Shown here piece by piece: positions 1 to 5,513 of a stretch of 7,800 nucleotides of DNA (the stretch's first letter is position 1; each line of letters begins with the position of its first letter). Made by a program: the position numbers and the translations under genes. Under the pieces are notes generated by a model. That model was not told where the DNA came from. It was given only the letters and a program-made list of their open reading frames with translations, and made no database searches. The stretch is from CAZJYC01 sp964550165. GTDB lineage: Bacteria > Acidobacteriota > Aminicenantia > Aminicenantales > Aminicenantaceae. Location of the stretch: positions 1-7,800 of the forward strand of contig CAZJYC010000096.1 in NCBI GenBank assembly GCA_964550165.1, given 5' to 3'.

Positions 1-55
1 AGAGGCTTTTTGCTACCCATATCTTATTCACCCACACAAAATGGAAGAGAACCAA
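1..55 (+). repeat. Left copy of a 55-bp terminal inverted repeat
   Basis: The first 55 bases are the exact reverse complement of the last 55 bases of the window. Identity stops at base 56 (A here, T in the other copy). Reading inward, the repeat ends in ...GGAAGAGAACC-AA, so its complement starts TT-GGTTCTCTTCCATTTTGTGTG. A GG-initial end followed by TTTTGTGTGGGT resembles, from memory, the ends of ISL3-family insertion sequences. That assignment is inference, and no transposase gene is present. The copy lies 48 bp beyond the stop codon of the HSP90-like gene. A length of exactly 55 also equals a common assembler k-mer size, so this may be the visible edge of a longer repeat where the contig was cut. 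Confidence 0.9.
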
Positions 56-103
56 ATCAATTGGTATGGGAGATATCTTCCAAATCTTCACAATGAATCC
101 GAG

Positions 104-1582
104 TTACTCCTCGGCGAAGGCATCTTTGAGGAGTTTGCTCTGTCGGTTGTAGGCGAGACGCGGGCTTTTCGTCTCTTTCATCATCGAAATTTCTTGAGCC
201 ACAAGGCGAGCAATGTACATGGTGGAGGCGGCTTTCTTTCGGGACTCTCTCCTGAAAAGGGGATGATCGCGGTTGATGTAGACGATATTTCCCTCAGAGA
301 AACATTCAGGGCCTGATTCACCAAAGAAGTCGAGGCAGACCGAGACGCTGCTGTCGCCCATCCTTATCCTGCGCACTATGGCATTGGGAGTGATTTTTTT
401 TACCAGGGGATGGCGCCTTTTTTTCCTTTTGGGTTTTGGAGGCATCTGAGTCTCAACCTCATGAGGCCTGATTTCAGCTTCCTTTTTACCTTTTTTCTGT
501 CCTTCAGCCACAGCTCCGCCGCCAACTCCCCCCTCTTCCCCATAGGGGATGGGCCCAAAAGGCGAAAGGTCCGGATTGCGGGCCAAGGCCTTATGGATTC
601 TCTGCAGGGCCTCTCTGACAGCATGGCCAGCCCGCCTGTCTTCCCTGCGGTCAGCCTCCTTGCCCAGCATTTTCTTGACGATGCCGACGATTCTGGCCAT
701 GACTTTAAGGAATTCCTGATATTCCTCTGAATCCGTCACAAAATTTGAGCGGTCGCTGGTCACGGGAAGAAAATCGGCGTTTATTTCTCCTCTAATCCTG
801 GCTATGACTTTTCCCCAGGTTTCCATCCCAAAGAGGTCTTTTTTTACGGTAACTCCCTTTACTTTGACTTCAATTCCCAGATCCTTGGCAGAAGCCATGG
901 AGCTGGGGGTAAGAACGATCTCGCCCGAGATCAGGCCAAATTTGCTGCCTTCCATTATGGGAATCGTTTGCCCGACGATGCTCCTCGGGAAAAGACGGCG
1001 CTTATTGAGGTAGACAGCGAAATCTGGAGCTTTGAGAGGCACTCCCTCGACGATTTTTCTTTCGACATCTTCAAGGTCGAACGATTTTGAGAGCTCGGAA
1101 AGAATGACGGTTGTCCCGTCGCCTCTTTGGGGATCGGGAACAAGAATCTCGCAAGGAAGATGCCATTTATCCTTTGCTTCTTCCCAGGCTTATTTATCAA
1201 AGATAACTCTGGCAGCAAAATCTTTATGCTGGGTGATGACCTCAAAACAGGAGGCAGCAGCCAGGGATGCAAATTTTCCGATACCGAATTGTCCGATCCT
1301 TACCCTTCCCAGTTTAGGCGAGCGGGAGTGAAGGACTTTTTCGTCTGAGCCGATGATGAAATACTGTTTCAATCCTTCAGCATCCATGCCAATGCCGTTG
1401 TCTTTGACCTCGATTCTTTCGGGCGTGATTTCCACATGGATCTCAGTGGCATCGGCATCGTAGGCGTTGTTGATTAATTCTCTTAGAAGCTCAACGCTTT
1501 CCGTGTAGAGGCGCTCGCCGAGTGAGACGACATGTCTCTTGTCGACAGTCACTTCTAGCTCTCTTTTCTCTTTTATTTCCAA
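104..1582 (-). pseudogene. HSP90-like (GHKL) ATPase gene interrupted by one in-frame TAA
   Basis: One reading frame runs from a TTG start (1582-1580) to TAA (106-104), about 492 codons, broken only by a TAA at 1192-1190 (codon 131). A GAGGG ribosome-binding site lies just upstream of the TTG, and no earlier in-frame start exists because a stop occurs at 1609-1607. The N-terminal 130 residues show the GHKL ATP fold: N-box ELLRELINNAYDADA (E35, N39, D42), G1 box DNGIGM (61-66) and a GQFGIGKFAS lid motif (97-106). After the stop the frame continues as AWEEAKDKWHLP, with no shift. The middle part has GEINADFLPVTSDRSNF and SEEYQEF (about residues 265-292), typical of HSP90-like ATP-binding proteins. 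A Gly/Lys-rich linker (about 345-395) and a conserved-looking C-terminus with YINRDHPLF follow. The likely role is an ATP-dependent chaperone-like or MutL/HSP90-related protein of unknown client. The stop may be a recent nonsense mutation (one base from GAA, CAA or AAA) or a sequencing error. A GTG at 1042 could start a C-terminal product. Confidence 0.85.
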
Positions 1583-1898
1583 GAAGTTCCCTCTTTTTTT
1601 AGGATCTTAACTTCTTTTACCCTTTTTATCTTCAATTGTCAATTTGATCAGTAAAAAAGCCTATCCCCTGATGTATTGCTATTTTCTTTTCATCTTATTC
1701 GACGAATTCATCGTCATATATCATGACAGATGACGAAATAAATGCCAAGGATAGATTGCCTCAATAAGAACAGAAAACAAGAAGAATGAAAAACTGTTGA
1801 CAGAGGCGATGATTCTGGCGACAAACCTCCACTCGGCTATCTGCCGCTGCTTATCACTCCCTTTTCCCTGGTGAGAGCAGACTTGCCGATCACGGGAG
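1583..1898. other. Non-coding gap of 316 bp between the RDD and HSP90-like genes
   Basis: I see no credible gene on either strand. The lower half is AT-rich and contains the promoter-like site of the HSP90-like gene. Around 1711-1736 there is an imperfect inverted repeat with arms TCGTCAT and ATGACGA (1711-1717 and 1730-1736). A nested GTCAT/ATGAC pair sits inside it, which could be an operator or chance. The upper half (1800-1898) is richer in GC and holds only a 4-bp stem CGGC-TATCT-GCCG near 1834, too weak to call a terminator. Confidence 0.5.
1614..1642 (-). promoter_or_regulatory. Probable sigma70-type promoter of the HSP90-like gene
   Basis: On the minus strand there is a perfect TTGACA (1642-1637), a 17-bp spacer and TAAAAG (1619-1614; four of six matches to TATAAT). 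This places the transcription start near 1607 and gives a leader of about 25 nt to the TTG codon at 1582, long enough to hold the GAGGG ribosome-binding site. The geometry matches the other promoters in this window. Confidence 0.45.
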
Positions 1899-2657
1899 CT
1901 AAGAGTCCTTTATCTCCGGCTGGTTCCTGGCCGTTTTTTTAGGGCGGCGTTTGGAGCGCACCTTTTTCTTCCGCGGAAGTTTGATAACTGTCGTTGAGGC
2001 GATCTTATCGTGCATGGTCAGCCCCTCGGCGTTCCATAGGACCTGGAGAAAGCCAAGGCTGGCGAAGAGAGCGGAAGCAGCATAGCCATGAGCCCTCTCG
2101 AAAGACTGATACCAGCCTAACCGAGGTTTCCCCTTTAAATCCACGACTTTCAGCCTCAGAAGGCGCTTACCTGGCGTCTGACTGTGGAACCGGAAAAAGA
2201 GTGCGAAATAGAGATAGGCGACGATGATTTCTCTTAGGATATCAACTGCTTTGCTGGCCTTGATGATTTTCTCTTCGAGATTCTCGAATTTCCCTGGCAA
2301 AGGGAAAACTTTTTTCATCTCCTGGTAGGTCATCTCTTTAGCCCGTTTGTATTCCTCCCGGGGAAGCCTTTTTTCGAGTTCCTTAAGATAGACTTTCTTC
2401 AAGAATTCGTCCGGCTCTTGCGGCTCGGTCGTGATCAAAAACGGTCCGCCTTCTTTGATGGCTCTGACAGCCTTGGCCACAAGGCCCGGCTCTTTCTTGA
2501 AGGCCGCAGTTATCTCTACATAAAGAAGGTATACTATAAAAGCTAAGATGACGATGATGATGGAGTCGATCGCAAAGGCAAAGAAGCGGCGAAAGAATCC
2601 TGCCTGGTCAGGCCTGACCTTATGGCAGGGAAATAAGAAGAATTTCCGCTTGGCCAT
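1899..2657 (-). CDS. RDD family integral membrane protein
   Basis: This is a 252-aa inner-membrane protein of the RDD family (role usually unknown; some members are linked to ion transport). The conserved Arg and Asp lie in RRFFAFAIDSI (R24, D31) at the start of membrane segment 1 (about 30-48). Segment 2 is about 139-156 and is followed by the hallmark QTPGKRLLRLKVVD (160-173). Segment 3 is about 192-208, and the third acidic position is in the MHDKIAST motif (214-222). The loop between segments 1 and 2 is unusually long, about 90 residues, charged and helical. The C-terminus is a Lys/Arg-rich tail. I chose the ATG at 2657 (MAKRK) over a GTG at 2690 because the GTG has no ribosome-binding site and lies upstream of the predicted transcription start. 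GGCGGA (2676-2671) is a weak ribosome-binding site for the ATG. The gene is alone, 316 bp from the ATPase gene. Family assignment is firm; substrate is unknown. Confidence 0.88.
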   Translation of the reverse strand: MAKRKFFLFPCHKVRPDQAGFFRRFFAFAIDSIIIVILAFIVYLLYVEITAAFKKEPGLVAKAVRAIKEGGPFLITTEPQEPDEFLKKVYLKELEKRLPREEYKRAKEMTYQEMKKVFPLPGKFENLEEKIIKASKAVDILREIIVAYLYFALFFRFHSQTPGKRLLRLKVVDLKGKPRLGWYQSFERAHGYAASALFASLGFLQVLWNAEGLTMHDKIASTTVIKLPRKKKVRSKRRPKKTARNQPEIKDS

Positions 2658-2680
2658 GATGATCGGATTATCCGCCGAAA

Positions 2681-2709
2681 TAATTAGCACAGTGACCGGG
2701 AGATGTCAA
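2681..2709 (-). promoter_or_regulatory. Possible promoter of the RDD gene
   Basis: TTGACA (2709-2704) is followed by a 17-bp spacer and TAATTA (2686-2681). The -35 is perfect but the -10 is poor (two of six). Transcription would begin near 2674 and give a leader of under 20 nt before the ATG at 2657. It is listed mainly because the same -35 and spacing recur before four other genes here. Confidence 0.3.
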
Positions 2710-2905
2710 AGCGGGAGCTTCATTATTTCTGTGATGTGGGCGATTATCGAGGGAGAGTAAGGCGGAGGGCTCCATGGATTTACTTAAAACGCTCCATGTG
2801 AGAATAAATGTTATTGCGTGATAGCAATGTCACCATGCCGATTCTGAAGAAATGAGCTACAAAAAGGAATTCAAATTCATAATTCAACCTTATGCCCCGA
2901 GCATC

Positions 2906-4042
2906 TCAGACGGCCTGGATGCTCTCCTTGTAGCAGACGCCCCGATCGCTTAAGCCCTGGAGAATGAACTTCACGCATGCGGGCTTCAGACCGATGTGCT
3001 CAGGCGCCGAGATTCCCTTCCGGGTGAAAAGCCCGCGGCTGATCATCCTGGCTGTCATCGTAGCGGTGTAGCCGGTGGTTCTGGCCATAGAGTGGATTCC
3101 TGTCTTGGCATCGAAGCGATCAAACAGGTCGTAAGTGATTCGGAGCGATTTCCCTTTTTTCTTGCCTTCGATAACGATCTTCATGACCGTGATATCGGCC
3201 TCGCCTTCATGGAGCTTCCACTTAGGAAAGAGGAGCTTTGCGGTGAAGTCAATGGGGCGAATCTTAGCGCCCTGGATCTCGACCTCGGCAGTGTCGAAGA
3301 AGCCAGTATCCCGGAGGAGGGCAATCTTTTGGATATGGCCGGGATAGCGGAGAGTCTTCTCCTTCATGTTGGGAACACTGAGCGTTTTAGCCATGGTTCT
3401 GAGGCCATCGGTGTTAAAAGCCTCGAGCGTGCCGATGCCGGGAAAGATGATGAATTCGGGGTCGGAAAGGGCTGGCCGGACGACCATCCGGCCGTTCTTG
3501 ATGAAGCGCGCCGGCCGGACATATTCCTCGATCACATCGTAAGGCGAGAAAACGGCCTTGTATTCGTAAGGCCATTCCCGCTTTTCGGGAAGCCCTCCCA
3601 CGTAGATCGTAATGTTTTCCGTTTTATCGAGCTTTCTGAGGGCATGGGCGGCAAGGATATTGCTCATGCCGGGCGCAACTCCGCAATCCACGACAGCCAT
3701 CAATCCTTTCTTTCTGGCGAGCCCGTCCAGAGAAAAAGGGTCCTCCAGGAAAAAGGAGATGTCGACAAGGTTTTTGCCTGCTTCGAGAACAGCCTTTAAT
3801 GTCCTGAATCCCATGAAGCCCGGAACAGCATTGATGACGAGGCTGGAATTCCCAACCAATCTCTGCACGGTTTTTGCGTCTCCGAGGTCTTCCTGAATGA
3901 GCTTAATTCCGCGAAATTTCTTCAGCCGGGCCAGGGCGTGCGCACTGATATCCACAACGCTGACTTCAACATTTTTATCTTGGGCAAGGTCGATGGCCAT
4001 TGGACCGCCAACCATCCCGCAGCCTAAAATGACAATTTCCAT
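2906..4042 (-). CDS. Saccharopine dehydrogenase / lysine 6-dehydrogenase-like oxidoreductase
   Basis: This is a 378-aa cytoplasmic NAD(P)-dependent oxidoreductase of the saccharopine dehydrogenase superfamily. An N-terminal Rossmann fold begins at once with IVILGCGMVGGPMA (GxGxxG, residues 7-12). Asp31 at the end of strand two (SVVDI) suggests NAD preference. DCGVAPGMSN (119-128) is a signature shared with L-lysine 6-dehydrogenases, which oxidise lysine's epsilon-amino group to allysine. The length suits that subfamily (about 380 aa) rather than the longer saccharopine reductases. The lysine substrate is inference; related enzymes act on other amino acids. The ATG at 4042 has AAGGA four bases upstream. 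An in-frame GTG at 4063 would add seven residues but has no ribosome-binding site. The gene starts 25 bp after the PIN toxin stop on the same strand, so it is probably transcribed from the antitoxin promoter, an unusual partner for a toxin-antitoxin pair. Confidence 0.85.
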   Translation of the reverse strand: MEIVILGCGMVGGPMAIDLAQDKNVEVSVVDISAHALARLKKFRGIKLIQEDLGDAKTVQRLVGNSSLVINAVPGFMGFRTLKAVLEAGKNLVDISFFLEDPFSLDGLARKKGLMAVVDCGVAPGMSNILAAHALRKLDKTENITIYVGGLPEKREWPYEYKAVFSPYDVIEEYVRPARFIKNGRMVVRPALSDPEFIIFPGIGTLEAFNTDGLRTMAKTLSVPNMKEKTLRYPGHIQKIALLRDTGFFDTAEVEIQGAKIRPIDFTAKLLFPKWKLHEGEADITVMKIVIEGKKKGKSLRITYDLFDRFDAKTGIHSMARTTGYTATMTARMISRGLFTRKGISAPEHIGLKPACVKFILQGLSDRGVCYKESIQAV

Positions 4043-4067
4043 AATATCCTTCTTTTTCTCCACGTCG

Positions 4068-4475
4068 TCAGACAGATTTACCGAGCGCGACGATAAGATC
4101 AGCCGCTTTCACAATCGGGATTTTTTGAAATTTCTTTAGCTTGAGAAGATGTCGGTCCCCGGAGACGATGTAATCGGCTTTGCCCGTTTGGGCACATTCA
4201 AGAACTCTGTTATCAGCGTCGTCGCCGAGGATTCTGATTTTTAAAGCCGGTTTTATAAGTTCTGCTGAATACCCGATGGTGCGAATCGCATCGGTGATAT
4301 CTTCATCTTCCCAGTTAAACTTTCCTTTAAGGAGAGAGGCGAATTCAACCAGTATGGTCGGAGATGTTAGTAACCGTATCTTCTGAGAACGGGCCATCTC
4401 AAACAGTTGCTCAGGCTTGCCACCGAAAATAAATGCTGAGAGAAGAATATTGGTATCAAAGACGACCCGGACCAA
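4068..4475 (-). CDS. PIN-domain toxin, putative VapC-like ribonuclease
   Basis: This is a 135-aa protein matching the 'putative toxin-antitoxin system toxin component, PIN family' type. PIN toxins are Mg-dependent RNases, often cutting tRNA or rRNA. The expected acidic residues are present: D7 in VFDTNILLSA, E44 in ILVEFASLL, D88 in DDADNRVLECA and D107 in YIVSGDRHLL. The domain therefore looks catalytically complete and full length. The start is TTG at 4475, with GGAG six bases upstream inside the end of the antitoxin gene. Only 2 bp separate it from the antitoxin stop, so the two are translationally coupled. Target RNA cannot be inferred. Confidence is high for the fold and good for toxin function from context. 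Confidence 0.9.
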   Translation of the reverse strand: MVRVVFDTNILLSAFIFGGKPEQLFEMARSQKIRLLTSPTILVEFASLLKGKFNWEDEDITDAIRTIGYSAELIKPALKIRILGDDADNRVLECAQTGKADYIVSGDRHLLKLKKFQKIPIVKAADLIVALGKSV

Positions 4476-4477
4476 AG

Positions 4478-4735
4478 TCAGCTCCGGATCCTGCGGGCCT
4501 CATGCACCAGTTTTTCGATATCCTCTTCAGAGGTGACATTCAACTTCCTCGCAGTTTCCCGACCCAGTCTCTTCAATCTCCTCCAGCGGTTTTCGTCGAG
4601 ATAATTCTCATAAACCCGGACCATATCGCGGAAGAGTTCGCTTTTGGTCTTGTTTTCCTGAGCGGCAAGCTTTTCAACCTCTTCGAAAATCTGAGGAGGC
4701 AGAGACACCGTCAGAGTTTTTGTTGACCGGCTCAT
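4478..4735 (-). CDS. Ribbon-helix-helix (CopG-like) antitoxin
   Basis: This is an 85-aa protein with a short N-terminal beta strand (KTLTVSLPPQ, 6-15) and two helices (about 15-26 and 30-45, the latter NKTKSELFRDMVRVYENYL). This is the ribbon-helix-helix DNA-binding pattern. The charged C-terminal half (about 47-85) would wrap the toxin. A protein of this kind binds the PIN toxin to neutralise it and represses its own operon. The ATG at 4735 follows a strong AAAGGAG (4750-4744) with an 8-nt gap. The upstream in-frame extension to 4867 crosses the promoter and is not used. The gene is immediately upstream of the toxin (2-bp gap). The operator candidate lies at 4752-4768. Confidence 0.9.
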   Translation of the reverse strand: MSRSTKTLTVSLPPQIFEEVEKLAAQENKTKSELFRDMVRVYENYLDENRWRRLKRLGRETARKLNVTSEEDIEKLVHEARRIRS

Positions 4736-4751
4736 CTTTAAAGCTCCTTTA

Positions 4752-4768
4752 GTCTTACTATGTCTTAC
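4752..4768 (-). promoter_or_regulatory. Direct-repeat operator candidate for the RHH antitoxin
   Basis: GTCTTAC occurs at 4752-4758 and again at 4762-4768 on the plus strand (GTAAGAC on the transcribed strand). The period is 10 bp, one helical turn. The upper copy touches the -10 hexamer and the lower copy covers the likely transcription start. RHH dimers typically bind adjacent short repeats with this phasing, so occupancy would block the promoter. Confidence 0.5.
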
Positions 4769-4795
4769 CATAAGCTTTTGGCAGCAATCTGTCAA
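4767..4795 (-). promoter_or_regulatory. Promoter of the antitoxin-toxin operon
   Basis: TTGACA (4795-4790), a 17-bp spacer and TATGGT (4772-4767; four of six to consensus) read toward the antitoxin. Transcription would start near 4760, giving a leader of about 25 nt that contains AAAGGAG. It should also serve the dehydrogenase downstream, since no separate promoter is evident there. Confidence 0.6.
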
Positions 4796-4872
4796 GTTCT
4801 CTTTCAAGTAAAGGGGGGCCAAGGAAATTGCAAGGTCAAAAAAGATTAGAGGCGTAAGGGAGAGCAAAAAAA

Positions 4873-4901
4873 TTGACCTCTCCTCGTGCCTATGCTATAA
4901 G
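4873..4901 (+). promoter_or_regulatory. Promoter of the small-protein / nucleotidyltransferase module
   Basis: TTGACC (4873-4878), a 17-bp spacer and TATAAG (4896-4901) preceded by TGC, an extended -10. Both hexamers match consensus at five of six positions, the best promoter in the window. Transcription would start near 4908, only about 13 nt before the ATG at 4921. Its -35 is 77 bp from the -35 of the divergent antitoxin promoter. Confidence 0.65.
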
Positions 4902-4920
4902 CTGGGAAAAGGAAGAAGTT

Positions 4921-5136
4921 ATGCGATTGGAGGGCAAGAAGATTGAATCCGTTGATGAAGCCATGGTTGAAATCTATAAAAAGAAGACTCCCTCGCAACG
5001 TTTACAAATTGCGTTCGGCTTGTGGCGGTCAGCGAAAATCATGCTAGCTAATAATCTCCGTTCGCTACATCCCGAATGGGATGAAAAACGGCTTCAGCGC
5101 GAGGTCATTAGGAGAATTTCTCATGGAGCAATCTGA
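4921..5136 (+). CDS. Small helical protein paired with a nucleotidyltransferase
   Basis: This is a 71-aa soluble protein of unknown function. It has a conserved-looking core TPSQRLQIAFGLWRSAKIM (about 23-41) followed by LHPEWDEKRLQREVIRRISHG (about 48-68). It looks all-helical with no membrane segment. I recall proteins of this pattern immediately upstream of nucleotidyltransferase genes, but cannot name a family with certainty. The ATG at 4921 has AAGGAAG upstream with suitable spacing. A TTG at 4873 would give 87 aa but is itself the -35 hexamer, so it is rejected. Its last 14 bases overlap the start of the next gene, which implies coupled translation. By position it could be the antitoxin or partner of the transferase; this is inference only. 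Confidence 0.7.
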   Translation: MRLEGKKIESVDEAMVEIYKKKTPSQRLQIAFGLWRSAKIMLANNLRSLHPEWDEKRLQREVIRRISHGAI

Positions 5137-5488
5137 GCTCCTGGGATATCTTGTTCGATGTATTGAAAAATTGAACATCCCCTATTTTATTAGCGGCGCT
5201 ATCGCATCTATTGCTTATGGAGAGCCCAGGTTTACGAATGACATCGATATAGTGGCAGATGTAAGAGACGAGCATATCGCGCAGATCAAGGAATGCTTCC
5301 CTGAGCAAAAGCCGATTCGCCAGAATAAAAAGAATGCGTCCCTTAGAAGACACAGAGGCAAATTTTGCCTCTCCGGAAGATGTGATTATCAAAAAAATGG
5401 GCCCCGTCGCGAGTCCTCCCCGGCTGTGCCAGCCAAGCTTCGCGCATGCGGACAAGATGTCTTTGACTTACGCTCAAGGATTTCTTAA
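5123..5488 (+). pseudogene. Broken MNT/AbiEii-like nucleotidyltransferase
   Basis: The gene starts at ATG 5123 with AGGAG eight bases upstream and overlaps the preceding gene by 14 bp. The first 60 residues are a good nucleotidyltransferase N-terminus: IPYFISGAIASIAYGEPRF (19-37) then NDIDIV, with the metal-binding D40-x-D42 pair. After CFPE (near 5305) homology jumps to the next frame. There, 5304-5399 encodes SRFARIKRMRP and NFASPEDVIIKKM, a segment that in intact relatives lies about 40 residues further on. An internal deletion of roughly 40 codons plus a frameshift is therefore likely. The family's C-terminal helical part is also missing: neither frame is recognisable after 5399. The annotated frame ends at 5488 with unrelated sequence. 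The enzyme is very probably inactive although its promoter, ribosome-binding site and partner remain. Confidence 0.75.
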
Positions 5489-5491
5489 TAT
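5463..5491 (+). promoter_or_regulatory. Probable promoter of the polytopic membrane protein gene
   Basis: TTGACT (5463-5468), a 17-bp spacer and TAATAT (5486-5491; four of six) lie inside the decayed nucleotidyltransferase. Transcription would start near 5498, giving a 16-nt leader that contains GGAGG (5504-5508) before the ATG at 5514. The membrane protein can thus be expressed independently of the module upstream. Confidence 0.5.
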
Positions 5492-5513
5492 GAAGGCAAA
5501 TTTGGAGGGATAA

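Noticed and set aside
41..316. 91-aa plus-strand open frame at the left end
   Set aside because: It is the shadow of the HSP90-like gene on the other strand. Its start lies inside the terminal repeat and it has no ribosome-binding site.
1797..1820. TTGACA on the plus strand as a promoter
   Set aside because: There is no -10-like hexamer at 16-18 bp and no plus-strand gene follows.
2769..2828. Direct repeat GCTCCATG (2769-2776, 2791-2798) and small hairpin ATTGC-6-GCAAT (2813-2828) downstream of the dehydrogenase gene
   Set aside because: They are too short to separate from chance. There is no T-run for a terminator and no gene start close by for an operator.
2996..3799. 267-aa plus-strand open frame
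   Set aside because: It is antisense to the well-supported dehydrogenase. It has no start signal and no family-like motifs.
4736..4867. N-terminal extension of the antitoxin to 129 aa
   Set aside because: It would read through the predicted promoter and operator. The internal ATG at 4735 has an excellent AAAGGAG and gives the normal RHH length.
4873..4920. TTG start giving an 87-aa version of the small protein
   Set aside because: The TTG is the first part of the -35 hexamer TTGACC of a strong promoter. The ATG at 4921 has its own ribosome-binding site.
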